Assembly: GCA_023410055.1 (NCBI GenBank)
Contig: JAEYQK010000055.1
Location: forward strand, 28,416-92,415
Length of the DNA stretch: 64,000 nt
Reading direction: 5' to 3'
Origin: Acidobacteriota bacterium
GTDB lineage: Bacteria; Acidobacteriota; Terriglobia; Terriglobales; Acidobacteriaceae
A model generated the notes under the pieces. That model did not search any database, was not told the DNA's origin, and saw only the letters and a program-made list of their open reading frames with translations. The position numbers were made by a program, and so were the translations under genes. Positions 16,747 to 25,178 of this stretch are shown one piece after another (the stretch's first letter is position 1; each line of letters opens with the position of its first letter).

Positions 16747-17082
16747 TCAAAGCACTACCACCGTAATCCCTTTGTTCGCCCTGCCAAGGTCTGAGTCTTT
16801 CTTCAACTCCGGAAACTTCTTGAGAATCTCCCACGCGATCTCGTTCGAGATGCGCCAGTCTTCGCCATTGCAGAATGCGCGGATCTGGCCGCGTTCCTTT
16901 AGCTGACGAAGTTCGCTCCAGACAGCCGTTCGCAGAACGCCGCCTACGCCGCTTGAGCCGTAACCGTGGATTAGTTTAATTACCTGCACGCGTGAACGGC
17001 GGGCCTTGTGCAGCTCGTGGGCTAGACGAAGAAGCGCCTGGTGGCGGGTCGGGCGACCGTCTTCAAGATTGATCAGGAGCAC
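16747..17082 (-). CDS. Smr-domain protein
   Basis: 111 residues. The small MutS-related nuclease domain fills most of the protein: INLEDGRPTRHQALLRLAHE and LIHGYGSSGVGGVLRTAVWS with the HGxGxG-type loop. The final third (GQIRAFCNGEDWRISNE, KGITVVVL) closes the fold. Stand-alone Smr proteins cleave nucleic acids; the exact role here is unknown. Confidence 0.82.
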   Translation of the reverse strand: MLLINLEDGRPTRHQALLRLAHELHKARRSRVQVIKLIHGYGSSGVGGVLRTAVWSELRQLKERGQIRAFCNGEDWRISNEIAWEILKKFPELKKDSDLGRANKGITVVVL

Positions 17083-17167
17083 ACGGAAATCTAAACACGG
17101 AACGAGTCAGCGTTTCTAGAACTTTGTTATTCCGGTGCTCCAAACCACACAAGAGAATCCCTAGCCG

Positions 17168-17202
17168 TGGCCCACACAAGCTGATTTTGCTCGTGTGGGT
17201 TT
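17168..17202. repeat. Palindromic repeat (family B)
   Basis: TGGCCCACACAAGC, short loop, GCTCGTGTGGG. A second copy with the same arms lies at 22064-22095 before pyrB. Confidence 0.65.
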
Positions 17203-17215
17203 ATCCAGATCACAT

Positions 17216-17716
17216 TCACTTCGACGGTGGTCGCTGTGCTCCGCCCTGACCGCCTGCGCCAGCACACTTTCCGGTTCCTCTGCCAATCCTGGTTACGTTG
17301 ATCGCGTTCGCGCTGCCGGCGTGGTTCACGTCTCCCATTACCTGCACCGATTCTCCTACGTGTGCATTGAGCGAAGATGCATCGGCGCCCGGAGGGATCA
17401 CCAACTTGTAGCTCGTGCCGGTACTGTCCGTAACGGTGAAATTGGGATTGCTGCCGCCGAGACAGCCTTCGGTAATCGGTGTGTTAATCGCCCCGCCCGG
17501 TCCGCCAGCGGCACCGGGGGTCGCACCAGCACCAGCTTCAGGCGCAGTCTGACCCGCGCTGCCAGGTGTGGCCGGTTGCGTCTGGCCCGCTCCGGGTGCC
17601 TGTGAACTCGGAGGAGTGGCCTGTCCACCACCACTCTGCGGCATACTGCCGGTTTGTGCCACCGCCCATGCCATCACTGTCAGCAAGAACAGACTCACCA
17701 GGAACATTCTCTTCAT
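17216..17716 (-). CDS. Secreted protein with OB-like C-terminal domain
   Basis: 166 residues. ATG 17716 is 6 bases after GGAGGT (the ATG at 17722 would touch it). Signal peptide MKRMFLVSLFLLTVMAWAVA, then a Gly/Ala/Pro/Gln-rich low-complexity linker to about residue 80, then a compact domain: EGCLGGSNPNFTVTDSTGTS, YKLVIPPGADASSLNAHVGE, VQVMGDV, AINVTRI. The latter pattern is common in acidobacterial secreted proteins of unknown role. Cys in EGCL and GKCAG could pair. Confidence 0.7.
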   Translation of the reverse strand: MKRMFLVSLFLLTVMAWAVAQTGSMPQSGGGQATPPSSQAPGAGQTQPATPGSAGQTAPEAGAGATPGAAGGPGGAINTPITEGCLGGSNPNFTVTDSTGTSYKLVIPPGADASSLNAHVGESVQVMGDVNHAGSANAINVTRIGRGTGKCAGAGGQGGAQRPPSK

Positions 17717-17902
17717 TTGCATACCTCCAACCAGAGTTCCGCGCGATCAGTGTTCAGGCCCACAGCCGTAGTAATCGGTCGAAAGCGCGTCGTTCATTAG
17801 AGCGTGCTCCCCCTCGCGCGTTTGCCTCGGGATGACAACTTTCGAGGCACTCTGCCCCGCAACGCAGGTTCTCGAAGAGGCTCTCAGTTCGACTATTGTG
17901 TT

Positions 17903-17935
17903 CAATCCACCAGAATCCGCGGTAATCCGTGGTTC
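17903..17935. repeat. ATCCGTGG repeat (family H)
   Basis: CAGAATCCGCGGTAATCCGT and GGTTCC: tandem AATCCG(C/T)GG units. Related copies at 23158-23190 (coding, pyrC) and 33081-33113 (end of tdh). Confidence 0.55.
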
Positions 17936-17983
17936 CGGTTTTCAGCCTGATTTCCGACGGGAACTCTGCTATCGTTTTCTCGA

Positions 17984-19894
17984 ATGTTCCGGAAATTCGT
18001 GACTATCGTTGCGGCTGCGTCGCTCCTCATCTCTCTTGCGAGTGCGAGAGAGAAGGACAGAGAGCGTTTCCAGCAACCTGCCCCGGTAAGAATCGACCGC
18101 GAGGGCGAGAAGTGGGCCCAGAAGACGCTGAAGAATCTGACCGTCGAAGAGAAGATCGGGCAGATGATCATGGTTTGGTCCAAGGGCGCATTCGTCAACG
18201 TGAACAGCGAACAGTTCACCGCTCTCGTCGACACCATGCAGAAGTATCACCTCGGCGGCTTCGGCTTCACGGTCCAGGTGCAGGGCGGACTGCTACTAAA
18301 GACGGAACCTTACGAGGCAGCGGCGCTCATCAATCAACTGCAGCGCGGGTCGAAGGTGCCGCTCATCATCGCCGCCGACTTCGAGCGTGGACTCTCGATG
18401 CGCCTTAATGGCGGCACGGTATTCCCTAGCGCTATGGCCTTCGGGGCCACGGGCAAGCCTCAGTTCGCCGAGGAATTCGGCCGGATCACCGCGGAGGAGT
18501 CTCGCGCGATCGGTGTCGAGTGGAACTGGTTTCCCGACGCCGACGTGAATTCCAATCCCGACAATCCGGTGATCAACACGCGCTCCTTTGGCGAAAATCC
18601 TAAAGCAGTCAGCAGCATGGTGGCGGCCTACATCCGCGGCGCGCGCGAAGCCGGAATGATGACCACGGCGAAGCATTTCCCCGGCCACGGCGACACCGCA
18701 GCCGACTCGCATCTCGGATTGGCCGTCGTGAATGGCGATCGCGCGAAACTGGAGACGACTGAGTTTCCGCCCTTTCGCGCGGCCATCGATGCGGGCGTCG
18801 ACGCTGTCATGGTCGCGCACCTGACTGTTCCCGCGCTGGATGATTCGAAGGATCGTGTCGCGACTAGTTCACCCCTGATCGTCTCCGAATTATTGAAGAA
18901 TGCCATGCATTTCAAGGGGATCGTAGTCACGGACGCTCTCGACATGAACGGCCTGATGCGTCTCTACGCCAAGCCCGGCGTGAATCCGTCGGCAGCAGCG
19001 TCGGTTGCGGTCGTGAAAGCCGGATGCGATATGGTGATCATTCCGTCCGACCTGGATGGCGCGTACAATGGCCTGCTCAACGCCGTGAATTCTGGCGCGA
19101 TCCCGATGTCGCAGATCGATGCGTCTGTCTTGAAGATCCTTCAGGCGAAGGCCTCTGTCGGACTGCACAAGGCGCGCCTCGTCGACCTGGAAGCTATTAA
19201 CCGGACGGTGCAGGACCCGAAGAATGTTGAAATAGCCCGTCAGGTGGCAGACGAGGCAGTGACCCTGGTTCGGGACAACGGCAAGGTGCTCCCACTCAAG
19301 CCTAAACAGAAGTCGGGAACTAATGGCGGGGGCAATTCGTATTCAACAGTGGACAGGTCTGCCGACCGCTTGCTTGCAATCATCCTGACCGATGATCTTC
19401 GCGGTGAGTGGGGACGCGAGTTCGAACAGCAACTGAAACTGCGCGCGCCCGACGCCCGGGTGCGGTACGTCGATCCGGAGTCAGCCATATTCCTGGCAGA
19501 CGATCTGGTGAAGAGTGCCGAGCGGGCCGAGAACGTCGTTGTCGCCGTTTATGCGACCCCGACAGGTGGCAGGGCGTTGAATAACCCAGTCGCGCTGCTT
19601 TCGGAAATTCTGGATCGCGCGGGTACGAAGACCATCGTAGTAGCAATGGGGAGTCCGAACACGGGGCAGAACCTGTCCGGGTTGCAGAATTACCTGTGCA
19701 CGTTCTCGAGCGCGACCGTGAGCGAGGGCAGCGCCGTGAGGGCCCTGTTTGGAGAAATACCTATTCGCGGACGGCTGCCGGTAACCATACCCGGACTGGC
19801 CGAGCGCGGGACCGGCATCGATAGGCCGGCCCAGATTATGCAAGGAGGATTGACTCGTCATGCTCCGCAGAAAAAAAGTAGCGTCACTCGTTAG
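17984..19894 (+). CDS. Glycoside hydrolase family 3, beta-N-acetylhexosaminidase type
   Basis: 636 residues, exported (MFRKFVTIVAAASLLISLAS). The GH3 barrel (about 35-370) shows EEKIGQMIMVW, the NagZ-type histidine motif KHFPGHGDT followed by DSHLGL, and nucleophile region VVTDALDMNGL. A second alpha/beta domain (about 410-620) includes ADEAVTLVRDNGKVLPL. NagZ enzymes remove N-acetylglucosamine from peptidoglycan fragments or chitin; the extra C-terminal domain is typical of longer GH3 members. Overlaps the next gene by 35 bases. Confidence 0.9.
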   Translation: MFRKFVTIVAAASLLISLASAREKDRERFQQPAPVRIDREGEKWAQKTLKNLTVEEKIGQMIMVWSKGAFVNVNSEQFTALVDTMQKYHLGGFGFTVQVQGGLLLKTEPYEAAALINQLQRGSKVPLIIAADFERGLSMRLNGGTVFPSAMAFGATGKPQFAEEFGRITAEESRAIGVEWNWFPDADVNSNPDNPVINTRSFGENPKAVSSMVAAYIRGAREAGMMTTAKHFPGHGDTAADSHLGLAVVNGDRAKLETTEFPPFRAAIDAGVDAVMVAHLTVPALDDSKDRVATSSPLIVSELLKNAMHFKGIVVTDALDMNGLMRLYAKPGVNPSAAASVAVVKAGCDMVIIPSDLDGAYNGLLNAVNSGAIPMSQIDASVLKILQAKASVGLHKARLVDLEAINRTVQDPKNVEIARQVADEAVTLVRDNGKVLPLKPKQKSGTNGGGNSYSTVDRSADRLLAIILTDDLRGEWGREFEQQLKLRAPDARVRYVDPESAIFLADDLVKSAERAENVVVAVYATPTGGRALNNPVALLSEILDRAGTKTIVVAMGSPNTGQNLSGLQNYLCTFSSATVSEGSAVRALFGEIPIRGRLPVTIPGLAERGTGIDRPAQIMQGGLTRHAPQKKSSVTR

Positions 19895-20429
19895 CGCGTG
19901 CGTCGCATTGGCCGCGATGGTCATGCTAGCCGGTTGCTCAATAGAAAAGGGCAAGGACGGTTCGACGGAGAAGGTCAACATCCAGACGCCGATGGGCGGC
20001 TTGAACGTCAAAACCGATGCAAGCGCCCAGGACACCGGAATTGCCGTTTATCCCGGAGCCAAGCCAAAGCCGAGCAAGGAAGGCGATCACGGCAGCGCCA
20101 ACGTAAATATTTCGAGCTCCCTGTTCGGCGTGAAGGTTGCCGCAATCGAATACCTGTCGGACGACTCTCCGGAAAAGGTGAAGGATTTCTACAAGAAAGA
20201 ACTCGCGAAGTTCGGCAACGTGCTCGATTGCGCAAACGGGGTTACACACGAGGGAAGAGGTGACGAGTTGACCTGTTCCGATAAACCCAAGCACCCCGGC
20301 CACAAGACCAATGAACTCGTTGTCGGTACTAAACAGCGCCAGCACATCGTCAGCATCGAGCCGAACGGCAATGGAACAAAATTCGGTCTGGTATATGTGC
20401 AGGTGAGAGGCCAAGAAGGATCGCTGTAA
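19860..20429 (+). CDS. Lipoprotein of unknown function
   Basis: 189 residues. AAGGAGG lies upstream of ATG 19860, inside the GH3 gene. Lipobox LAGC at residues 23-26. The mature part has TGIAVYPGAKPKPS, then YLSDDSPEKVKDFYKKELAK (a pattern often seen in proteins compared to a small-molecule or 'DUF' phase), and strand-rich end VVGTKQRQHIVSIEP. Coupled to the GH3 hydrolase, so probably an envelope partner. Confidence 0.72.
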   Translation: MLRRKKVASLVSACVALAAMVMLAGCSIEKGKDGSTEKVNIQTPMGGLNVKTDASAQDTGIAVYPGAKPKPSKEGDHGSANVNISSSLFGVKVAAIEYLSDDSPEKVKDFYKKELAKFGNVLDCANGVTHEGRGDELTCSDKPKHPGHKTNELVVGTKQRQHIVSIEPNGNGTKFGLVYVQVRGQEGSL

Positions 20430-20432
20430 AAA

Positions 20433-20546
20433 GAAGTACCTAGTGCCGAGTACCTAGTTAGGATCTTTGTTCCAACTGCTTCGTGTCACGATATCTTTCT
20501 GTGCGACAAGCAACGAGCAACTAGGTACTAGGTACTGGGTACTCGT
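20433..20546. repeat. GTACC-type repeat cluster (family J)
   Basis: AGTACCTAGTGCCGAGTACC at the left and ACTAGGTACTAGGTACTGGG at the right are imperfect inverted arms around about 60 bases. Same units at 34655-34712. Fills the spacer between the lipoprotein and zinc-ribbon genes. Confidence 0.6.
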
Positions 20547-20592
20547 TTTCCTTCCTTGCTTCCACCTCGCCCATCCTTTAGATTGAAATCGC

Positions 20593-21300
20593 GTGGACCA
20601 TACTTGTTATCGTTGTGGTGAACCGGTCGCAGATGGCGTGGCCTTCTGCGAGAACTGCAGGGCCCCTCAGATCAAGGTCGCCGTTTCGACGGAGGACTCG
20701 CCTGCGACAGCCCCGCCGAGGCCGGGAACGTCCGAGGGACTTCAGTCCTCCGCCCGCCCGGTAGAGTCCGGCTACCCTGCCCCTCCACCACAGCCCTACA
20801 TGAACGCCCCGCAAACATTCAGCTGGCGCGATGCCATGCCCGGAGCAATACTGGCCGGGGGCGTTGCCGGTCTCGCCTGGATGCTCCCACCTCTGGGGTA
20901 CCTGCTCTGGCCGATAACGGCCGGAGTACTTGGCGTGGTGCTCTACCATCGCCGCAGACCGGACGCAATCGTTTCACCCGGCACGGGCGCTCGCATAGGG
21001 GCCATTACCGGGCTGTTCGGTTTCCTGCTGTTTGCTCTTTTGCTGGTGATAAGCCTGATTGGAGCGGGGCGAGCCAAGTTTCGCGAGTCATTGGATCAGG
21101 CATTCCAGCAGGCGCTCGCTCGCAACCCCGACCCCAAAGCACAGGAGATCATGCAGAACTTCATGACTCCTGCTGGGATCGCCGTCATGTTCGTGCTGGT
21201 CGCGGTCGTAATCTTCGTTTTCCTCGTCGGGATTTCCAGCCTTGGCGGAGTGCTTGGGGCGAAGCTGATGAGGAAACAGGGGCCCGAAGACAGGCGTTAG
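20593..21300 (+). CDS. Zinc-ribbon membrane protein
   Basis: 235 residues. GTG start; N-terminal zinc ribbon CYRCGEPVADGVAFCENC (two C-x2-C pairs), a Pro-rich linker to about 65, then membrane segments (MPGAILAGGVAGLAWMLPPL, ITGLFGFLLFALLLVISLIG, IAVMFVLVAVVIFVFLVGIS). The third loop (RAKFRESLDQAFQQALARNP) is soluble. TAGATT eight bases before the GTG, with TTGCTT 17 bases further up, suggests a very short leader. Function unknown. Confidence 0.7.
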   Translation: MDHTCYRCGEPVADGVAFCENCRAPQIKVAVSTEDSPATAPPRPGTSEGLQSSARPVESGYPAPPPQPYMNAPQTFSWRDAMPGAILAGGVAGLAWMLPPLGYLLWPITAGVLGVVLYHRRRPDAIVSPGTGARIGAITGLFGFLLFALLLVISLIGAGRAKFRESLDQAFQQALARNPDPKAQEIMQNFMTPAGIAVMFVLVAVVIFVFLVGISSLGGVLGAKLMRKQGPEDRR

Positions 21301-21355
21301 GCCCTAGGGCGATTTCAGCTTCCCACTCGCACCCTGTGACTTGTATCATTTCTGC

Positions 21356-21925
21356 ATGACGACACAGGCAACATCCACTCCCAATGTGCGCCTGAAAGCG
21401 CAACTGATGTCTGCATCCGAGATCGAGCGTACGCTGGTGCGCCTGGCCCACCAGATCATCGAGAAGAACAACGGAACCGACAAGCTCGTGCTGGTCGGCA
21501 TAAAGCGCCGTGGTGTTCCTCTGGCGCAGCGCCTGGCGCGCATCATCGAGCGCATCGAGAACAAGCCGGTCCCCGTGGGCGTACTCGACATCACGCTTTA
21601 TCGCGACGATCTCTCGACGGTGGACAACAAGCCAGTAGTCCAGAAGCAGGACATCGGCGCTCCGGTCAGCGACATGAACGTCATCCTCACTGACGACGTG
21701 CTCTATACGGGCCGTACGACGCGCGCCGCGATGGATGCGCTCTTCGAGCATGGCCGCCCGACACGCGTCCAGCTGCTCACGTTGATTGACCGTGGTCGCC
21801 GCGAGTTGCCGATCGAGGCCGCCTTCGTCGGTCGCCACGTGCAGACCACCGCGCGCGAAATCGTCGAGGTGAAGCTGCAAGAGATCGACAACATGGAAAA
21901 GATCCTGCTCGTAGAACGAGAGTAG
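21356..21925 (+). CDS. pyrR: PyrR, uracil phosphoribosyltransferase / pyr regulator
   Basis: 189 residues. PRPP-binding loop VILTDDVLYTGRTTRAAMDA near 100, LVGIKRRGVPLAQRLA, LLTLIDRGRRELPIEAAFVG. In Bacillus it binds pyr mRNA leaders to trigger attenuation and has uracil phosphoribosyltransferase activity. I see no classic PyrR-binding anti-antiterminator in front of it. ATG 21356 has TATCAT six bases upstream, hence a probable leaderless message. First of pyrR-pyrB-pyrC. Confidence 0.94.
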   Translation: MTTQATSTPNVRLKAQLMSASEIERTLVRLAHQIIEKNNGTDKLVLVGIKRRGVPLAQRLARIIERIENKPVPVGVLDITLYRDDLSTVDNKPVVQKQDIGAPVSDMNVILTDDVLYTGRTTRAAMDALFEHGRPTRVQLLTLIDRGRRELPIEAAFVGRHVQTTAREIVEVKLQEIDNMEKILLVERE

Positions 21926-21930
21926 TGTAC

Positions 21931-22095
21931 TGGTGTCCCACGTTCGCGCAGCTAACGTGGGTTCTCCTCGACTCGAGGATAGAAACGTTCTTCTGCCCCG
22001 TAAGGGGCAACCGAATTTAGCCCCGGACGGAAGTCCGGGGTACGATATATCAGAAGTCTCAGGTGGCCCACACAAGCCGGTTCTGCTTGTGTGGG
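21931..22095. repeat. Three tandem palindromes between pyrR and pyrB (families C, A, B)
   Basis: Family C hairpin CCCACGTTCGCGCAGCTAAC (21938 on) closing with GTGGG; family A pair GCCCCGTAAGGGGC (21995 region) and CCCCGGACGGAAGTCCGGGG (22021-22040) joined by CCGAATTTAG; family B hairpin TGGCCCACACAAGC..GCTTGTGTGGG (22064-22095). Together they fill the whole spacer. Confidence 0.75.
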
Positions 22096-22107
22096 TAGAC
22101 AGCAATA

Positions 22108-23016
22108 ATGAAGACACGTAGCCTGCTCGATATCGCTAGCCTTTCCCCAGAACAGATTCGTAGTTATCTCACTTTAGCCGACAAGATGGACCCGCACTCC
22201 GTGCAGACCACGCTAGCTGGCAAGCGGATCATCCTGCTGTTCTACGAATCGTCTACGCGCACGCGCACGTCGTTTGAGATCGCCGCAAAGACCCTTGGCG
22301 CGACGACCATCCTGATCACTGCAGCGGCCTCGAGCATCGAGAAGGGCGAGTCGCTGCTCGACACCGGCTACACGCTGCGGGCGCTGAACGCCGATGCGAT
22401 CGTAATGCGGCATCCATCGTCGGGAGCGCCGCACACGCTGGCCCAGCATCTCGATATTCCGGTGATCAACGCCGGCGACGGCATGCACGAACATCCTTCA
22501 CAGGGACTGCTCGACGCGCGCACGATGATCCAGCACAAGAAGAAGATCGAGGGCCTGAAGGTCACCGTTGTCGGCGACATCTACCACTCGCGCGTGGCGC
22601 GGTCGAACGCGCATCTGCTGACGAAGTTCGGCGCGCGGGTCACCTTTTGCGGACCGCCGGAACTGGTGCCTCCGTCGGCGACGAAACTTGTGCCGGGAGC
22701 GACCGTGAACGTGACCCACAACCTGCGCGACGGCATTGGCAACGCCGACGTGGTGATGCTGCTGCGAATCCAGAAAGAGCGTCTCGAAGGACTCGAGTTG
22801 CGCGTGCAGGATTACATCGACCGTTTCCAGATGACGCGCGAGCGTCTCGCCTGGATGAAGCCCGATGCGATCATCATGCACCCGGGACCGATCATCCGCG
22901 GGCTCGAGCTAACCAGCGAGATCGCCGACGGTCCGCAATCGGTCATTCTCGATCAGGTTCACAACGGCGTGCCGATCCGCATGGCGATCCTGGCGAAGGC
23001 GTTGGGGCAGGCATAA
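22108..23016 (+). CDS. pyrB: Aspartate carbamoyltransferase catalytic chain
   Basis: 302 residues. Forms carbamoyl-aspartate, the committed step of pyrimidine synthesis. Carbamoyl-phosphate loop YESSTRTRTSFEIAAK, ASSIEKGESL, MRHPSSGAPH, HPSQGLLDARTM, and the aspartate loop LRIQKERLEG; end MHPGPIIRGLEL. No ribosome site is evident before ATG 22108, directly after a repeat hairpin. No pyrI-like regulatory chain is seen. Confidence 0.96.
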   Translation: MKTRSLLDIASLSPEQIRSYLTLADKMDPHSVQTTLAGKRIILLFYESSTRTRTSFEIAAKTLGATTILITAAASSIEKGESLLDTGYTLRALNADAIVMRHPSSGAPHTLAQHLDIPVINAGDGMHEHPSQGLLDARTMIQHKKKIEGLKVTVVGDIYHSRVARSNAHLLTKFGARVTFCGPPELVPPSATKLVPGATVNVTHNLRDGIGNADVVMLLRIQKERLEGLELRVQDYIDRFQMTRERLAWMKPDAIIMHPGPIIRGLELTSEIADGPQSVILDQVHNGVPIRMAILAKALGQA

Positions 23017-23032
23017 CCGCCTTGCGGCTTCT

Positions 23033-23122
23033 CTTGGGAAGGGCTTGTCTTGGGAAGGGCACGGCTTCAGCCGTGCCACATAGGCATCAAGAAATCGCGG
23101 CTTTAGCCGCTGAGGTAAGCCA
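23033..23122. repeat. Paired hairpins (family I)
   Basis: CTTGGGAAGGGCACGGCTTC with AGCCGTGCC, then GCGGCTTTAGCCGCTGAGGT. The same order occurs at 39391-39470 (GGGCACGAGTTTACTCGTGC and GCGGCTTCAGCCGCTGAGGT). It fills the pyrB-pyrC spacer. Confidence 0.65.
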
Positions 23123-23137
23123 TAAGAGGCTTAACAA

Positions 23138-24484
23138 ATGTCGAAGAACGATATGAGTCAATCCGTGGAAATCCGTGAGAATCCGTGGCAAAGCTCTCTC
23201 CTGATCCGCAACGGCCACATCATTGACCCTTCGCAAAACCTCGACGCGGATATGGACGTCCTACTCCGCGACGGCCTCGTCGCCGAAATCGCCGCGCCGG
23301 GAAAGATCGCGGCGGATGGTGCCGAGATCTTTGACGCCAAGGGACTCATCGTCGCCCCCGGATTCATCGATCTTCATGTCCACCTGCGCGAGCCGGGACA
23401 GACCTACAAAGAGACCATTGCAACGGGAACAGCCGCTGCTGCCGCTGGCGGATTCACCGCCGTGTGCGCCATGCCGAACACGACGCCCGTGAATGACTCG
23501 CCCGAGACCACCGAGTACATGCTCGCTCCCGCTCGACAGGCGGTCGTTCACGTTTATCCAGCGGCGGCCGCGACGATGGGCAGCAACGGTCATCAACTGA
23601 CGAACTACGCCGAACTGAAGAGTGCGGGCGCCGTGGCAGTGACCGATGATGGTCATCCGATTCTCGATGAAGCCGTTATGCACAAGGCTCTGAAGCTTGC
23701 AGCCGAAGTCGGCTTCCCAGTGATGCAACATGCCGAAGATACGCGCATGACGGCGAAAGCCCAAATGAATGCCGGTCCGACGGCGTTTCGTCTCGGACTG
23801 CGCGGCATGCCCGCCGACGCCGAAGCATTGATCGTGGAACGAGATATCCGTCTGGCCGAGAAAACCGGTGGACATCTGCACGTGCAACACGTCTCCGCCG
23901 CCCGCGCGCTGGACGCGATTCGCGAGGCGAAGAGGAAAGGCCTGCGCGTGACCTGCGAAGCGACGCCGCACCACTTCACGCTCATCGACGAAGACCTCGA
24001 CAACAGCGCTGTTCCGTACGACACGCGGCTGAAGATGAATCCACCGCTGCGCTCGCATCACGACCGCGACGCACTCATCGCCGGACTCACCGACGGAACC
24101 ATCGACGTGATCGCAACCGATCACGCTCCGCATGCGGCCCACGAGAAGTCGGTCGAGTTCGACCGCGCCCCGTTCGGCATCATCGGACTCGAAACCGCCG
24201 TGCCGCTGGCCATCACCGTGTTGCACGGCCAGCACAAAATTCCACTCACGCGTATCGTCGAGTTGCTCTCGACCAATCCGGCGAAGATCATCGGCCTCGC
24301 CAATCGCGGCACGCTCAAACAGGGCGCCCACGGTGACCTGACCATCTTCGATCCGAGCGCCAAGTGGACCTACGATCCGGCGCAATCGAAATCGAAGTCA
24401 CGCAACACGCCGTTTGAAGGCTGGCCGTTCACCGGCAAAGTCGTCGCCACGGTGATCGGCGGCGAGTTTGTGTACCGCGCTTAG
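23138..24484 (+). CDS. pyrC: Dihydroorotase
   Basis: 448 residues, class I dihydroorotase. Zinc ligands: DLHVHLREPG (HxH), DDGHPILDE and MQHAED, plus IATDHAPHAAHEKS with the catalytic Asp. Other conserved parts: CAMPNTTPVNDSP, ATPHHFTL, NPAKIIGL and the terminal NTPFEGWPFTGKV. The first 17 residues (SQSVEIRENPWQ) do not look like the family and are encoded by an ATCCGTGG repeat, so the original start may have been nearer to LLIRNGHIIDP. Confidence 0.95.
   Translation: MSKNDMSQSVEIRENPWQSSLLIRNGHIIDPSQNLDADMDVLLRDGLVAEIAAPGKIAADGAEIFDAKGLIVAPGFIDLHVHLREPGQTYKETIATGTAAAAAGGFTAVCAMPNTTPVNDSPETTEYMLAPARQAVVHVYPAAAATMGSNGHQLTNYAELKSAGAVAVTDDGHPILDEAVMHKALKLAAEVGFPVMQHAEDTRMTAKAQMNAGPTAFRLGLRGMPADAEALIVERDIRLAEKTGGHLHVQHVSAARALDAIREAKRKGLRVTCEATPHHFTLIDEDLDNSAVPYDTRLKMNPPLRSHHDRDALIAGLTDGTIDVIATDHAPHAAHEKSVEFDRAPFGIIGLETAVPLAITVLHGQHKIPLTRIVELLSTNPAKIIGLANRGTLKQGAHGDLTIFDPSAKWTYDPAQSKSKSRNTPFEGWPFTGKVVATVIGGEFVYRA
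23158..23190. repeat. ATCCGTGG repeat (family H) coding for PyrC N-terminus
   Basis: Three units AATCCGTGG / AATCCGTGA / AATCCGTGG in a row, in frame, encode residues about 7-17 of PyrC. Non-coding copies of the same repeat occur at 17903-17935 and 33081-33113. Confidence 0.55.
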
Positions 24485-24497
24485 GGACCGCGCGTCT

Positions 24498-24556
24498 TTG
24501 TAGCGCCGGCGCCCCCGCCGGCAGTAACGGCGGCCAACCTGGCCGCCGCGCCGAAG
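24498..24556. repeat. GC-rich palindromes (family K)
   Basis: TGTAGCGCCGGCGCCCCCGC followed by CGGC, then GGCGGCCAACCTGGCCGCC. Related to TGCCGGACTGGAGTCCGGCG at 57882-57902. The remaining spacer to 24674 carries a promoter for the next gene. Confidence 0.6.
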
Positions 24557-24639
24557 TGTGAGCAGCAATGTCACCAGATCGGTACCTCCCTCCCCCACCT
24601 TCTCAGTATTGACACCGTCGGGGAGTGACCGCATTTTCA

Positions 24640-24668
24640 TTGAGCTTGCGCTCCAATCGGCGTAGAGT
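24640..24668 (+). promoter_or_regulatory. Candidate promoter giving a leaderless message
   Basis: TTGAGC (24640-24645), 17-base spacer, TAGAGT (24663-24668), then exactly six bases to the GTG start at 24675. Transcription would start at or next to the start codon. Confidence 0.45.
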
Positions 24669-24674
24669 GCTCGC

Positions 24675-25166
24675 GTGAAGAAAGCAATTGCTTTTACAGT
24701 ACTTTTACTGGCCCTGCTATCAGCTGGCATCCTCGTCTTGCGTTCTCGTGCAAAGAACGCGAGTGACAAAAACATGCTCGTTGTCCAGGTATACCGCGAC
24801 AACAAGTCGGACTTCCGGGCTGATCTCGACAGGCGTTTTTACGACTTCAACTACGAGCGCCATCGAACGAAGTCGGGGCGATTGATATTCGTCGCAACTG
24901 TTGAACCACTCGACTACCGCAGCGAGTTGGAGTGGAAGGTAGCCCGAGTCCAGCCAGAGATTGTGATTCTGAACTCAGAAGACGACAAGAAGCTTGTCGC
25001 CGGACTCGGCGGACTGAAGGACGCAAAGAGCGCCTGCGGGCCGAAAGATTGTCCGGCGTTCATTCCATCTTGGGTATGTGGCGGCGATAAGTCGGAAGCC
25101 ACGATGATGGTCTTTGAAGCGGTTACGAAGCAGCAGGCGACGTCGCCTACATGCGGCGGCTCATAA
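24675..25166 (+). CDS. Unknown membrane-anchored protein
   Basis: 163 residues. N-terminal anchor or signal VKKAIAFTVLLLALLSAGIL, then a soluble domain: MLVVQVYRDNKSDFRADLDR, FYDFNYERHRTKSGRLIFVA and IVILNSEDDKKLVAGLGGL, which resembles the ligand-binding start of a solute-binding domain. Three Cys near the end (SACGPKDCPAF, WVCGG) could pair outside the cytoplasm. Followed 12 bases later by another unknown gene, likely one operon. Confidence 0.65.
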   Translation: MKKAIAFTVLLLALLSAGILVLRSRAKNASDKNMLVVQVYRDNKSDFRADLDRRFYDFNYERHRTKSGRLIFVATVEPLDYRSELEWKVARVQPEIVILNSEDDKKLVAGLGGLKDAKSACGPKDCPAFIPSWVCGGDKSEATMMVFEAVTKQQATSPTCGGS

Positions 25167-25178
25167 GCGATTCATCGC

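Noticed and set aside
21301..21356. PyrR attenuator upstream of pyrR
   Set aside because: Too short, no terminator/antiterminator pairing, no PyrR-box-like sequence.
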